A stretch of 64,000 bases of DNA from assembly GCF_000725885.1 (NCBI RefSeq), contig NZ_JODR01000004.1, positions 186,001 through 250,000 of the forward strand, read 5' to 3'. Source of the DNA: Streptomyces albus subsp. albus. GTDB taxonomy: Bacteria; Actinomycetota; Actinomycetes; Streptomycetales; Streptomycetaceae. Made by a program: the position numbers and the translations under genes. The notes beneath the pieces are model-generated. The model was not told the DNA's origin. It ran no database searches and worked only from the letters and a program-made list of their open reading frames with translations. Positions 33,277 through 44,681 of this stretch are shown piece by piece. The stretch's first letter is position 1. Each line of letters starts with the position of its first letter.

Positions 33277-34683
33277 ATGGGGATAGTCGCCGGACTGGAC
33301 AGCTCAGCCGAGTACACAAGCATCGTCGTCTGCGACGCGGAGACCGGCGCCGTGGTGCGGCACGGACACGCGGCGCACCCCGGGGAACGCGACGACCCGC
33401 AGTCCTGGCTGCTCTCCCTCGGCGAGGCCGCGAGCGGCGGGCAGCTCGCCGACGTGCAGGCCATCGGCGTCTCCGCGCAGCAGCAGGGGCTGATCGCGCT
33501 GGACGCTTCCGGCGCCACGGTGGGGCCCGCGCTGCTGGGCAACGATCCGCGCATGCAGACGGCAGCCGCCGATCTGGTGGACGCGCTGGGCGGGCGCGAA
33601 GCGTGGGCGCAGGCCGTCGGCACCGTCCCGCAGGGCGGGCACCCGGTGGCGAAGCTGCGCTGGCTGGCCCGTGAACACCCCGAGTCCGCCCGGCGGGTGG
33701 CCGAGGTGATGCAGCCGCACGACTGGCTGGTGTGGCAGCTGCTGGGCCGGCCCGAGCAGCGGGTGACGGACCGGGGCGACGCCTCGGGGACCGGCTACTG
33801 GTCGGCGGCGACCGAGTCCTACCGGACCGATCTGGTGGAGCTGGCGCTCGGCCACCCGGTGCGGCTGCCGCAGGTGGCCGGCCCGGCGCAGCCTGCGGGC
33901 TACACGCCCGAGGGGCTGCTGATCTCCGCCGGTACGGGCCAGACGATGGCCGCCGCGTTCGGGCTGGGGGTGGGCCCGGGGGACGCCGTCATCTCCCTGG
34001 GGGCGACCGGCTCGGTGTGCGCCGTCCACCACACGGCCCTGACCGACCCCACCGGCACCATCACCTCCTTCGCCGACGCGACGGGCATGCACCTGCCCGT
34101 GGTGCGCACCCTCAACGCGACCCGCGTGCTGCGCGGCACCGCGGACATGCTGGGCACCGATCTGGAGGGCCTCTCCGAGCTGGCGCTGACCTCGACGCCG
34201 GGCTCCTCCGGACTGGTGCTGCTGCCGTATCTGGAGGGCGAGCAGACGCCGCAGCTCCCGCACACCGCCGGGTCCCTGCACGGGCTGCGGCGCGAGAGCA
34301 TGAAGCCGGAGTTCCTGGCGCGGGCCGCCGTCGAGGGCATGCTGTGCGGGCTGGCCGACGCGCTGGAGGTGCTGCGCGTCCGCGGGGTGCCGGTGCGCCG
34401 GGTCTTCCTGCTGGGCAGGGCCGCGGAGTTGCAGATCGTCCGGGCGGCGGCGCCGGCGCTGCTGGACGCGCAGGTCGTGGTGCCCGAGCCGGCCGACTAC
34501 GCGGCGATCGGCGCCGCCCGGCAGGCCGCCTGGGCGCTGTCCGGCTCCGGGTATCCGCCGCAGTGGCCGGCCGCGGCCTGCCAGGTGTTCGAGGCCGGCG
34601 AGGAGCGCGCCGTCGGCCAGGCCGTGCGGCAGCAGTACGCGACGGTGCGCGAGGAGATGTACCCCGGGGCGCTGCCGGTCTAG
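33277..34683 (+). CDS. FGGY family carbohydrate kinase (xylulokinase-like)
   Basis: A 468-residue sugar kinase. The N-terminal phosphate-binding loop GIVAGLDSSAEYTSIVV, the GVSAQQQGLIALD segment and the C-terminal ATP-binding part (RRVFLLGRAAELQIVRA, then DYAAIGAARQAAWAL) are in the order of xylulokinases. QPHDWLVWQLLG is a xylulokinase-type motif. The usual GGGAKS in the adenosine site reads LGRAAE here, a deviation that could affect activity or specificity. It is not beside a xylose isomerase or transporter gene, so the substrate is inferred from family only. Confidence 0.85.
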   Translation: MGIVAGLDSSAEYTSIVVCDAETGAVVRHGHAAHPGERDDPQSWLLSLGEAASGGQLADVQAIGVSAQQQGLIALDASGATVGPALLGNDPRMQTAAADLVDALGGREAWAQAVGTVPQGGHPVAKLRWLAREHPESARRVAEVMQPHDWLVWQLLGRPEQRVTDRGDASGTGYWSAATESYRTDLVELALGHPVRLPQVAGPAQPAGYTPEGLLISAGTGQTMAAAFGLGVGPGDAVISLGATGSVCAVHHTALTDPTGTITSFADATGMHLPVVRTLNATRVLRGTADMLGTDLEGLSELALTSTPGSSGLVLLPYLEGEQTPQLPHTAGSLHGLRRESMKPEFLARAAVEGMLCGLADALEVLRVRGVPVRRVFLLGRAAELQIVRAAAPALLDAQVVVPEPADYAAIGAARQAAWALSGSGYPPQWPAAACQVFEAGEERAVGQAVRQQYATVREEMYPGALPV

Positions 34684-34897
34684 GACGCGCCCCGGGCGCC
34701 GCCGTACCGGGGTCGTGCGCCCCGGAGGGCGCCGTCGTGCCACGGTCGCGCACCACCGCCCGGGGAGCGTGCGCCGCGGCTCGTACGTGACGGCGGGCCG
34801 CACCGGAAAGCCTGGAAAAGACGGGCGGCCCCGCGTCGCCGGAATGTACGATTTCCCACTTGTCTGCCCCCACCCTCCTGAGCCCGAGGACTTCCGT

Positions 34898-36631
34898 GTG
34901 CTGATCCGCCTCCTGAGCGCCCGGCTGCGTCACTACAAGCGGCCGATCGCGCTGCTCGTCCTGTTCCAGCTCATACAGACGAGCGCCACCCTCTATCTGC
35001 CCACGCTGAACGCCGACATCATCGACAACGGTGTCGTGCTGGGCGACACCGGCTACATCCTGCGGTACGGCGGTCTGATGCTGGCCGTCTCGGTGGTGCA
35101 GGTCGTCTGCAACATCGGTGCCGTCTTCCTCGGCGCGCGCACCGCCGCCGCCGTCGGCCGCGACATCAGGGCGGCCGTCTTCGACCGTGTCCAGTCCTTC
35201 TCGGCCCGCGAGGTCGGCCAGTTCGGGGCGCCGTCCCTGATCACCCGCACCACCAACGACGTGCTCCAGGTGCAGATGGTGACGCTGATGGCCTTCACGC
35301 TGATGGTCACCGCGCCGATCATGTGCTTCGGCGGCATCTTCATGGCGCTGGGCCAGGACGTCCCGCTGTCCGCGGTGCTGCTGGGCGTGGTACCGGTGCT
35401 CGGCATCACCGTCGGACTGATCGTGCGCCGTATGCGTCCGCTGTTCCGCAGCATGCAGGAGCGTCTGGACACGGTGAACCGCATCCTGCGGGAGCAGATA
35501 TCCGGGGTGCGGGTCATCCGCGCGTTCGTGAAGGACGACTACGAACGGCGCCGCTTCCAGGGGGCCAACACGGATCTGACCGGTGTCCAGCTGCGCACCG
35601 GACAGCTGATGGCGCTGATGGGCCCGGTCGTGATGACGGTGGTCAACCTCTCCAGCGTCGTCGTGGTCTGGTTCGGCGCCCACCGCATCAGCAGCGGCGA
35701 CATGGAGGTCGGGGCGCTGACCGCGTTCCTCTCCTATCTGATGCAGATCGTCATGTCCGTCATGATGGCCACCTTCATGTTCATGATGGTGCCCCGTGCC
35801 GAGGTGTGTGCCGAGCGCATCCAGGAGGTGCTGGGGACCTCCTCCAGCGTCGTACCGCCCGCCTCCCCCGTGCGGGAGCTGCGCCGCCACGGCCACCTGG
35901 AGCTGCGGGGTGCCGGGTTCGGCTACCCCGGTGCGGAGGCGCCGGTGCTGCGCGGCGTCGATCTGGTGGCCCGGCCCGGGGAGACCACCGCCGTGATCGG
36001 CTCCACCGGCAGCGGCAAGTCGACGCTGCTGGGGCTGGTGCCCCGGCTGTTCGACGCCACGGAGGGCCAGGTCCTGGTGGACGGCGAGGACGTGCGCACC
36101 CTCGACCCGGCGCTGCTGGCGAGCGTGGTGGGGCTGGTGCCGCAGCGGCCGTACCTGTTCTCCGGCACGATCGCCTCCAACCTGCGCTACGGCAGGCCGG
36201 ACGCCACCGACGAGGAGCTGTGGCACGCCCTGGAGGTGGCGCAGGCCAGGGACTTCGTGGAGCGCATGGACGGCGGTCTGGACGCGCCCGTCACCCAGGG
36301 CGGCAGCAACGTCTCCGGCGGGCAGCGGCAGCGGCTGGCCATCGCCCGGGTGCTGGTGCACCGGCCGGAGATCTATCTGTTCGACGACTCGTTCTCCGCG
36401 CTGGACTACGCGACCGACGCGGCGCTGCGGGCCGCACTGGCGAAGGAGACCGCGGGGGCGACGGTCGTGATCGTGGCGCAGCGGGTGGCGACCATCCGGG
36501 ACGCCGACCGGATCCTGGTCCTGGACGAGGGCCGTGTGGTGGGCGCCGGGCGCCATGAGGAGCTGATGGCGGACAACGAGACCTACCGGGAGATCGTGCT
36601 CTCCCAGCTGACCGAAAGCGAGGCCGCCTGA
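34898..36631 (+). CDS. ABC transporter, fused permease/ATPase (first half-transporter)
   Basis: A 577-residue half-ABC exporter: six membrane helices in residues 1-310, then an ATPase domain with Walker A STGSGKST, Q-loop LVPQRPYLF, signature NVSGGQRQRL and Walker B IYLFDDSFSALD. Walker B ends in Asp (DD) instead of the catalytic Glu, so this subunit carries the degenerate site of a heterodimer. GTG at 34898 has GAGGA upstream. Stop overlaps the start of the partner gene (TGATG), confirming a coupled heterodimeric exporter. Its substrate (drug, lipid or peptide) is not evident. Confidence 0.93.
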   Translation: MLIRLLSARLRHYKRPIALLVLFQLIQTSATLYLPTLNADIIDNGVVLGDTGYILRYGGLMLAVSVVQVVCNIGAVFLGARTAAAVGRDIRAAVFDRVQSFSAREVGQFGAPSLITRTTNDVLQVQMVTLMAFTLMVTAPIMCFGGIFMALGQDVPLSAVLLGVVPVLGITVGLIVRRMRPLFRSMQERLDTVNRILREQISGVRVIRAFVKDDYERRRFQGANTDLTGVQLRTGQLMALMGPVVMTVVNLSSVVVVWFGAHRISSGDMEVGALTAFLSYLMQIVMSVMMATFMFMMVPRAEVCAERIQEVLGTSSSVVPPASPVRELRRHGHLELRGAGFGYPGAEAPVLRGVDLVARPGETTAVIGSTGSGKSTLLGLVPRLFDATEGQVLVDGEDVRTLDPALLASVVGLVPQRPYLFSGTIASNLRYGRPDATDEELWHALEVAQARDFVERMDGGLDAPVTQGGSNVSGGQRQRLAIARVLVHRPEIYLFDDSFSALDYATDAALRAALAKETAGATVVIVAQRVATIRDADRILVLDEGRVVGAGRHEELMADNETYREIVLSQLTESEAA

Positions 36632-38543
36632 TGAGTGGGCCGGGCATGGGCGCGCCGCCGCGGCGGTCGATGGACTTCAAGGGGTCGGGCAAACGGCTGC
36701 TGGGCCAGTTCCGGCCGGAGCGGGCGCGGCTGGTGCTGATGCTGGCGGTGCTCGTGGTCAGCGTCGGCCTCAACGTGATCGGCCCGAAGATCCTCGGGCA
36801 TGCGACCGACCTGGTCTTCGGCGGCTTCATCGGGCAGAAGCTGCCCGACGGGCTGACCAAGGAGCAGGCGCTGGAGGGGCTGCGCCGCAAGGGCGAGGAC
36901 GGCGCGGCGGACATGCTCTCCGGCATGGACTTCACCCCCGGTCACGGCATCGACTTCGGTGCCGTGGGCATGGTGCTGCTGGTGGTCGCCGTGGTGTACG
37001 CTGCGGCGGGGCTGCTGATGCTGTGGGCGGGGCGGATCTCCACCAAGGTCATCACCCGGACGGTCTTCCGGCTGCGGGAGCGGGTCGAGGAGAAGCTGGC
37101 CCGGCTGCCGCTGTCGTACCTGGACAAGCAGTCGCGCGGCGAGGTGCTCTCGCGGGTCACCAACGACATCGACAACCTCGGCCAGACGCTCCAGCAGACG
37201 CTGGGCCAGATCGTCAACTCGCTGCTGATGATCGTGGGCGTGCTCGGTGTGATGTTCTGGATCTCGCCGCTGCTGGCGCTGGTCGCCCTGGTGACGGTGC
37301 CGCTGTCGGCGCTGGTGGCCACGCGGGTGGGCAAGCGGGCGCAGCCGCAGTTCGTGGCGCAGTGGAAGTCGACGGGCACGCTGAACGGGCATGTCGAGGA
37401 GATGTACACCGGCCATGCGCTGGTGAAGGTCTTCGGGCGGCAGCGCGAGTCGGCGCAGGTGTTCGCCGAGCAGAACGAGGCGCTGTTCAGGGCCGGGTTC
37501 AAGGCGCAGTTCATCAGCGGGATCATGCAGCCGGCGATGATGTTCGTCGGCAACCTCAACTATGTGCTGGTGGCGGTGGTCGGCGGGCTGCGGGTGGCGT
37601 CGGGCTCGCTGTCGATCGGTGACGTGCAGGCGTTCGTGCAGTATTCGCGGCAGTTCAGCCAGCCGCTGACCCAGGTCGCCTCGATGGCCAACCTCATCCA
37701 GTCGGGGGTGGCCTCGGCCGAGCGAGTCTTCGAACTCCTCGACGCCGAGGAGCAGTCGCCCGAGCCGGCCGGCTCGGGGGCGGCGCTGCCCGGAAAGCCG
37801 CGCGGCCGGGTGGAGCTGGAGAACGTCTCGTTCCGCTACAGCGAGGACAGGCCGCTGATCGAGGATCTGTCGCTGGCGGTGGAGCCGGGTCAGACGGTCG
37901 CGATCGTGGGCCCCACCGGGGCGGGCAAGACGACGCTGGTCAATCTGCTGCTGCGGTTCTACGAGGTGCGCTCGGGCCGCATCCTGCTGGACGGCACGGA
38001 CATCGCGACGCTGTCCCGCGAGGAGCTGCGGTCCGGGATCGGCGTGGTGCTCCAGGACACCTGGCTGTTCGGCGGCACGATCGCCGAGAACATCGCCTAC
38101 GGGGCGCAGGGCGCCACCCGGGAACAGGTGGAGGAGGCGGCGCGGGCCGCGCACGCGGACCGTTTCATCCGTACGCTGCCCGACGGCTACGACACGGTGC
38201 TGGACGACGAGGGGGACACGGTCAGCGCGGGCGAGAAGCAGCTGATCACCATTGCCCGGGCCTTCCTGTCGGATCCGGTGATCCTGGTGCTGGACGAGGC
38301 GACCAGTTCGGTGGACACCCGCACGGAGGTGCTGATCCAGCGGGCGATGGAGCGGCTGGCCTCGGAGCGCACCAGCTTCGTGATCGCCCACCGGCTGTCC
38401 ACGATCCGGGACGCGGACGTCATCCTGGTGATGGAGAACGGCGCGATCGTCGAGCAGGGCGACCACCGGAGTCTGCTGGCCGCCGACGGCGCCTACGCCC
38501 GCCTGTACAAGTCGCAGTTCGCGCAGGCGGTGGCGGAGGTGGA

Positions 38544-38547
<4 letters not shown>
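36631..38547 (+). CDS. ABC transporter, fused permease/ATPase (second half-transporter)
   Basis: A 638-residue partner half-transporter. Its membrane domain has a longer first extracellular loop (residues 55-110, with GLTKEQALEGLRRKGEDGAA). The ATPase domain has Walker A PTGAGKTT, Q-loop VLQDTWLFGG, a signature reading TVSAGEKQL and Walker B LVLDEAT with catalytic Glu present. Together with the preceding gene it forms one competent and one degenerate ATP site, the usual heterodimeric exporter arrangement. It ends at a hairpin shared with the convergent protease gene. Confidence 0.93.
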
Positions 38548-39474
<927 letters not shown>

Positions 39475-39509
39475 TTATGGAGATGACCCGAACGGGTGAC
39501 AAGAGCGCC

Positions 39510-40685
39510 TCAGTCCAGGTAGCCCCGCAACTGGTCGGCGAAAGCGTGCTCCCGCAGCTTGGTGAGGGTCTTGGACTCGATCTGGCGGATGCGTTCCCGC
39601 GTGACGCCGAAGAGGTGGCCGATCTCCTCCAGCGTGCGGGGACGCCCGTCCAGCAGCCCGTACCGGAGCTGGACGACCTTCCGTTCGCGCTCCCCGAGAG
39701 TGGAGAGCACCGCCTCCAGGTGCTCCCGCAGCAGCAGGAAGGCCGCGGACTCCACCGGTGAGGGCGCGTCACCGTCCTCGATGAGGTCACCGAGGTTGAC
39801 GTCGTCCTCCTCGCCGACCGGCGCGTGCAGGGACACCGGTTCCTGGGCGAGCCGCAGCACCTCCGTCACCCGCTCCGGGGACAGTTCGAGCTGGGCGGCC
39901 ACCTCTTCGGCGCTCGGCTCGTAGCCGCGCTCCTGGAGCATCCTGCGCTGCACCCGCACCACCCGGTTGATCAGCTCGACCACGTGGACGGGGACGCGGA
40001 TGGTGCGGGCCTGGTCGGCCAGGGCGCGGGACATGGCCTGACGGATCCACCAGGTGGCGTAGGTCGAGAACTTGTAGCCGCGCGCGTAGTCGAACTTCTC
40101 CACGGCGCGGATCAGCCCCAGGTTGCCCTCCTGGACGAGGTCCAGCATGGTCAGCCCGCGGCCCACATAGCGTTTGGCGACGGAGACGACGAGCCGCAGA
40201 TTGGCCTCTATCAGCCGGCGCTTGGCCACTCTGCCCATCACCACGAGCCGGTCCAGGTCGAGAGCCAGCCGGGTCTCCAGACCGGGGGTGGTGCTGAGCT
40301 TCTCCTCGGCGAACAGCCCCGCCTCCACCCGGCGGGCCAGCTCCACCTCCTCCTCGGCGGTCAGCAGCGGGATGCGGCCGATCTCGCGCAGATACTGGCG
40401 GAACAGGTCCGCCGAGGGGCCGGTCGCCGCGGGCTCCCACCGCGCGGCGGGCGGCTCCGACTCCGCCTCGGGAGCGCCGCCTTGGGGCGGTACGGCGTCC
40501 AGGGGGACCACCTCGGCCGGTGGCGGCTCGGGCACCGGCGAGGGCGGAACGACCAGCGGCACGGGGGCGGCGAGGGGCGCCGCTTTCAGGGTCCGGGTCT
40601 GCACGGGGGCGACCTCCAGGGTGATCGCTGCCGGTTCGGGGGCGGCGTGCGAGACGGGGACGGCTGCGGCCTCACCGCTTTCCAT
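39510..40685 (-). CDS. hrdA: RNA polymerase sigma factor, HrdA-like
   Basis: A group 1/2 sigma-70 factor of about 391 residues. After a Pro/Ala/Glu-rich N-terminus come region 1.2 ([27 protein letters not shown]), region 2 ([17 protein letters not shown] then [20 protein letters not shown]), region 3 and region 4 with the -35 helix [11 protein letters not shown]. Lacking the long acidic insertion of HrdB, it fits an alternative principal-like sigma. Proximity to dnaG supports HrdA. The start is uncertain: ATG at 40685 is used, but the frame is open to 40799. It is transcribed alone. Confidence 0.85.
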   Translation of the reverse strand: MESGEAAAVPVSHAAPEPAAITLEVAPVQTRTLKAAPLAAPVPLVVPPSPVPEPPPAEVVPLDAVPPQGGAPEAESEPPAARWEPAATGPSADLFRQYLREIGRIPLLTAEEEVELARRVEAGLFAEEKLSTTPGLETRLALDLDRLVVMGRVAKRRLIEANLRLVVSVAKRYVGRGLTMLDLVQEGNLGLIRAVEKFDYARGYKFSTYATWWIRQAMSRALADQARTIRVPVHVVELINRVVRVQRRMLQERGYEPSAEEVAAQLELSPERVTEVLRLAQEPVSLHAPVGEEDDVNLGDLIEDGDAPSPVESAAFLLLREHLEAVLSTLGERERKVVQLRYGLLDGRPRTLEEIGHLFGVTRERIRQIESKTLTKLREHAFADQLRGYLD

Positions 40686-40949
40686 CCCGTACGAAGTGTG
40701 CGGATCCGCGGGGGACTGTGATCCGTCCTGATCACCACCGCCCCGCTCCGAGGACTCAGGCACCGTCCACCAGTGTGGGGCAGGACACACGCCCGCCACG
40801 AGAGGCGTGCGAGCAGTTTTTCAGCTGAATGTGACCCTCAGCGCACGATCCGCTACGCACCCGCGAGATCCCTGGGGCGGACGCGTCCCCTGTGACGCGG
40901 CTCGCCCCTCACCGTGCGGCTCCTCCCCGGCTCCCCTCCGGGTCGCGGC

Positions 40950-41924
40950 TCAGTCCTTCAGCGCGCCGAGCCACTCGGTCAGCAGCCGGTTGATCTCCTC
41001 GGGGCGCTCCTGCTGGATCCAGTGGCCGCAGCCCTCCAGCAGATGCGAGCCGTGCAGAGCGGGCAGCGTGGTGGGGTACGCGTCGATCGCGTCGGACAGC
41101 CAGGTGGTGGAGGCGTCCCGGGTGCCGCCGGCGAAGAAGGACGGCACGGTGAGCGGCTCCCCCGCGAAACGGGCGAGGTCTTCCCAGTCCCGGTCCATGT
41201 TGCGGTAACGGTTGAGCGCCCCGGTCAGCCCCGTCCGCTCGAACTCCCCCGCGTACACGTCGAGATCCGCCTCCGCAAGCCACGCGGGCCGGCCTGCGGG
41301 GAACCGCTCCCGCAGAGTGCCGCCCCGGGTCACGAAGTGCGGGTCGGGCTCGTCCGCCCCGGGCATGGTGTCCGCGGACAGCGCGGCGTAGAAACCGGCC
41401 AGCCAGCCGCGGACGTCCGGCTCGATCTCGACCTCCGCCCGGCCGGGCTGCTGGAAGTAGGAGACGTAGAACTCCTCCTCGCCGCCCATCTTCGCGAACA
41501 TCTCGCCCGGCCGCGGTCCGCCGTGCGGGGCGTAGGGCACGCTCAGCATGCCCACGGCACGGAAGACGTCCGGCCTGACCAGCCCGGAGTCCGCGGCGAT
41601 GGTCGCACCCCAGTCGTGGCCGACGATCACCGCGCTCTCCTCGCCGAGGGCCCGCACCACCGCGACGTTGTCCTCGACCAGATCGAGCATCCGGTACGCG
41701 GCCGGATCGGCCGGCTTCGAGGACCGCCCGTAGCCCCGGACATCGAGGGCGACCGCCCGGTACCCGGCGCTCGCCAGGGCCGGCAGCTGGTGCCGCCAGG
41801 AGTACCAGGACTCGGGGAACCCGTGCACCAGCAGGACGAGCGGCCCGCTGCCCTGCTCGACCAGATGGATCCGGCCGGCGGGCGAGGGGACCAGGCGGTG
41901 GGTGCCGTGGGTGTGCTGCGACAT
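40950..41924 (-). CDS. epoxide hydrolase-like alpha/beta hydrolase
   Basis: A 324-residue alpha/beta hydrolase of the soluble epoxide hydrolase type. The oxyanion motif is HGFPESWYSW. The nucleophile is Asp in GHDWGAT, the acid-base His is in GCGHWIQQE, and lid tyrosines are plausible in SYFQQPG and AGFYAAL. Asp as nucleophile favours epoxide hydrolase or dehalogenase over esterase. GGGAGGAAGA directly precedes the ATG at 41924, fixing the start. It follows dnaG on the same strand but a hairpin intervenes, so it is probably separate. Confidence 0.92.
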   Translation of the reverse strand: MSQHTHGTHRLVPSPAGRIHLVEQGSGPLVLLVHGFPESWYSWRHQLPALASAGYRAVALDVRGYGRSSKPADPAAYRMLDLVEDNVAVVRALGEESAVIVGHDWGATIAADSGLVRPDVFRAVGMLSVPYAPHGGPRPGEMFAKMGGEEEFYVSYFQQPGRAEVEIEPDVRGWLAGFYAALSADTMPGADEPDPHFVTRGGTLRERFPAGRPAWLAEADLDVYAGEFERTGLTGALNRYRNMDRDWEDLARFAGEPLTVPSFFAGGTRDASTTWLSDAIDAYPTTLPALHGSHLLEGCGHWIQQERPEEINRLLTEWLGALKD

Positions 41925-42041
41925 TCTTCCTCCCGGGGAGGGCAGGGGCAGGGCGTGCGGCCCGGCGCGGCGGAGCCCGTCACGGCCCGCCGCCGGCGCC
42001 GCACACGAATCATCCTGGGCGGCGCCCGCAAGCCTGCCCGA

Positions 42042-42068
42042 CTCTTTTTGCCGTTCTCGCAAAAAGAG
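42042..42068. terminator. hairpin terminator downstream of dnaG
   Basis: CTCTTTTTGC and GCAAAAAGAG form perfect 10-base arms around a 7-base loop, 13 bases after the dnaG stop. The arms carry A/T runs unusual for this genome. Confidence 0.75.
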
Positions 42069-42080
42069 GGTCCGCCCAGC

Positions 42081-43994
42081 TCAGAGGGCCGCCGCGCCCC
42101 GTTCGCGCAGCGCGGTGCCGTACTGCTGGAGGGTCCAGATCTGCTGACGCACGGCCGCCGACCGCTCGTACTCCTGGCGGGCCTCCATCCGGCGTGCGGC
42201 GCCCTCCAGTTCGGCGATGCGCGCCAGTACGGCGGCACGCCGCACCGCCACCAGCTGCTCCCCCGCGTACGCCTCGTCCACCTCGCGGTTCCGTGCGCTG
42301 CGCAGCGGCTCGACGGCCAGCTCGGTGATCAGCGACCGTACGGTGTCGTCGGGCGCGGCGTCCCGCACCCGGCCCAGATAACCGCTGTCACCGATCCCGG
42401 CCTCCGCCCCGCCGGCCGCCTCCAGCGCCTGCCGCACCACGGCGTACGGCGGCGCGGTGAACTCGTCGGCGCCGTACGCGTCGAACGCCGGCGAGACCAG
42501 CTCCGGGCGCTGGAGCGCCAGCTTCAGCAGCTCCCGCTCGACGCGGTGGGCCGGACTGCGCAGATTGAGGTCCGGCCCGCGCGGCACGAACGGCGCCCGC
42601 ACCGCCGGCCCCTCCTCGGCACCGGGCCGGCGGACGGTGCGCTGCGGCGCCGGCCCGCGCTCACGCGCCCACCGGGCGAGCTGGGCGACACGGCGGACGA
42701 CGAACTCCTCGTCCACGATGCCCAGCAGCCCCGCCAGCCGCACCGCGTAGCCGCGCCGGATGGAGGGGTCCTTGATCTGGACGACGATCGGCGCGGCCTC
42801 CTCCAGCGCCGCGGAGCGCCCCTCAGCAGTGTCCAGATTGTGCCGGTCCACGATGGAACGCATCGCGAAGTCGAACAGCGGGGTGCGGCCCTCCACGACC
42901 TTGGCGACCGCCTCGTCACCCTCGGCCAGCCGCAGGTCGCACGGATCCATCCCGCCGGGAGTGATCGCGATCCAGGTGCGGGCCGCGAACTTCTGGTCGT
43001 CCTCGAAGGCGCGCAGCGCGGCCTTCTGACCGGCCGCGTCACCGTCGAAGGTGAAGACGACCTCCGACTGCGAGTTGTCCATCAGCACCCGGCGGAGGAT
43101 CTTGACATGCTCCCCGCCGAAGGCGGTACCGCACGTGGCGATGGCCGTGGTGACCCCGGCCAGATGGCAGGCCATCACGTCGGTGTAGCCCTCGACGACC
43201 ACCGCCCGGTTGGCCTTGGCGATCTCCCGCTTGGCCAGGTCGATGCCGTACAGCACCTGGGACTTGCGGTAGATCGGCGTCTCGGGGGTGTTGAGGTACT
43301 TGGGACCCTGGTCGTCCTCGCGCAGCTTGCGGGCGCCGAAACCGACGACATCGCCGGTGATGTCGCGGATCGGCCACATCAGCCGGCCGCGGAACCGGTC
43401 GATGGGCCGCCCGTTGCGGGCCTCCTGGGCGAGCCCCGAGCTGATCAGCTCCTTGTCGGTGAACCCCTGACCGCGCAGATAGCGCACCAGGTGGTCCCAG
43501 CCCGCCGGGGAGTAGCCGATGCCGAAATGGCGGGCAGCCTCCTGGTCGAAGCCGCGCTCGGCCAGGAACCGACGGCCGACCTCCGCCTCTGGCCCATCGA
43601 GCTGCTCGGCGTAGAACCTGGCGGCGATCTTGTGGGCTTCCACCAGCCGGGTGCGCTCACCCTGCTGCGAGGTGCGACCGTACCCGCCCTGCTCGTAACG
43701 GAGCGTGATACCGGCACGGGCGGCGAGCCGCTCGACGGCCTCGGAGAAGGACAGGTGGTCGACCTTCATCACGAAGTCGAGGGTGTCCCCGCCCTCCTGG
43801 CAGCCGAAGCAGTGATAGAGCCCCTTGCTGGGGCTGACGTGGAAGGACGGGGACTTCTCGTCATGGAACGGGCACAGCCCCTTGAGGTTGCCGCCGCCCG
43901 CGTTGCGCAGCTGCAGGTACTCCGAGACGACGGAGTCGATCGGGACCGCGTCCCTGACCGCCTTCACGTCCTCGTCGTTGATCCTCCCAGCCAC
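42081..43994 (-). CDS. dnaG: DNA primase DnaG
   Basis: A 637-residue primase that makes RNA primers at replication forks. The N-terminal CHC2 zinc motif is LCPFHDEKSPSFHVSP then YHCFGCQEGGD (residues 40-68). The RNA polymerase core includes RLMWPIRDITGDVVGFGAR, and the TOPRIM domain has VVEGYTDVMAC and FDGDAAGQKAA (metal-binding acids). The C-terminal helicase-binding domain follows from about residue 450. All motifs are intact. The ATG gives the standard start AGRINDEDV. About 300 non-coding bases upstream hold the promoter. Confidence 0.97.
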   Translation of the reverse strand: MAGRINDEDVKAVRDAVPIDSVVSEYLQLRNAGGGNLKGLCPFHDEKSPSFHVSPSKGLYHCFGCQEGGDTLDFVMKVDHLSFSEAVERLAARAGITLRYEQGGYGRTSQQGERTRLVEAHKIAARFYAEQLDGPEAEVGRRFLAERGFDQEAARHFGIGYSPAGWDHLVRYLRGQGFTDKELISSGLAQEARNGRPIDRFRGRLMWPIRDITGDVVGFGARKLREDDQGPKYLNTPETPIYRKSQVLYGIDLAKREIAKANRAVVVEGYTDVMACHLAGVTTAIATCGTAFGGEHVKILRRVLMDNSQSEVVFTFDGDAAGQKAALRAFEDDQKFAARTWIAITPGGMDPCDLRLAEGDEAVAKVVEGRTPLFDFAMRSIVDRHNLDTAEGRSAALEEAAPIVVQIKDPSIRRGYAVRLAGLLGIVDEEFVVRRVAQLARWARERGPAPQRTVRRPGAEEGPAVRAPFVPRGPDLNLRSPAHRVERELLKLALQRPELVSPAFDAYGADEFTAPPYAVVRQALEAAGGAEAGIGDSGYLGRVRDAAPDDTVRSLITELAVEPLRSARNREVDEAYAGEQLVAVRRAAVLARIAELEGAARRMEARQEYERSAAVRQQIWTLQQYGTALRERGAAAL

Positions 43995-44295
43995 GCGGAA
44001 AGTCTACGGCGCCACGACGACAACGCCGGACGGGGAGGTGGGGCCGGCCCCCGGTGCGGGCACGGGCACCGGCCACGACGTGAGGGCGCGGAACCGAGTG
44101 CGTCCCGGACACCCGCCGGGCCATGACAGCCGGCCCCGCCAAATCTCCGACCCGCACCGAGGTGAGCCGCGCCATGCACGGCCCCCGGTGCGGTGTCGGG
44201 TGGCGGATGGGGCGTCGAGGTTCGGTCTCCAGGCCCTGCGCGTCGCGTCCGAGACGGAAGGGCATCGCCTGCCCCCGATGGGCAGGCGCCGTGGC
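43995..44295. other. non-coding region upstream of dnaG with terminator hairpin
   Basis: No gene supported. CGCCTGCCC and GGGCAGGCG (44266-44288, 5-base loop) form a terminator just after the stop of the small repeat protein gene. The remainder should hold the dnaG promoter. Confidence 0.6.
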
Positions 44296-44667
44296 TCAGC
44301 CTGCCGGGATGACGGCTTCGATGGCCTCGAAGATGTCGGAGTCGGTCTCCTTCTGCCAGTCCGGCAGGTCGGCCCAGTCGGCGACATAGCCGGGCTTGGG
44401 GTCGCCGAAGTGCTTGTACATCTGGGCGGTCCAGCAGGTGGCGACGAAACGGCCCTTCTGCTCGCGGGTGAGGCGCCTGGCGTGGCCGGCGCTCAGGCCG
44501 ATGAAGTGGCGCACCTGCTCGTAGACCGCTCCGGCCGCTTGGCGTTCCCAGTCGGGGGTGTCCTCCCAAGGGGTGACGTAGCTTGCCTTCGGCTCCCCCG
44601 GGTAGTGCTTGCCGACTCCCGCGATCCAGGTCTCCCGGAACAGCCGGGCGCCCTCGGTGTCCGTCAT
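44296..44667 (-). CDS. small Trp-rich protein with internal duplication
   Basis: A 123-residue soluble protein made of two similar units of about 33 residues: GEPKASYVTPWEDTPDWERQ continuing to YEQVRHFI, and GDPKPGYVADWADLPDWQKE continuing to FEAIEAVI. The WxDxPDW core of each unit is the obvious shared feature and recalls RyR-like repeats, a weak similarity. AGGAGAGG precedes the ATG at 44667. It starts 14 bases after the XRE regulator's stop, so the two are one operon. Function unknown. Confidence 0.8.
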   Translation of the reverse strand: MTDTEGARLFRETWIAGVGKHYPGEPKASYVTPWEDTPDWERQAAGAVYEQVRHFIGLSAGHARRLTREQKGRFVATCWTAQMYKHFGDPKPGYVADWADLPDWQKETDSDIFEAIEAVIPAG

Positions 44668-44681
44668 GCCTGCCCCTCTCC

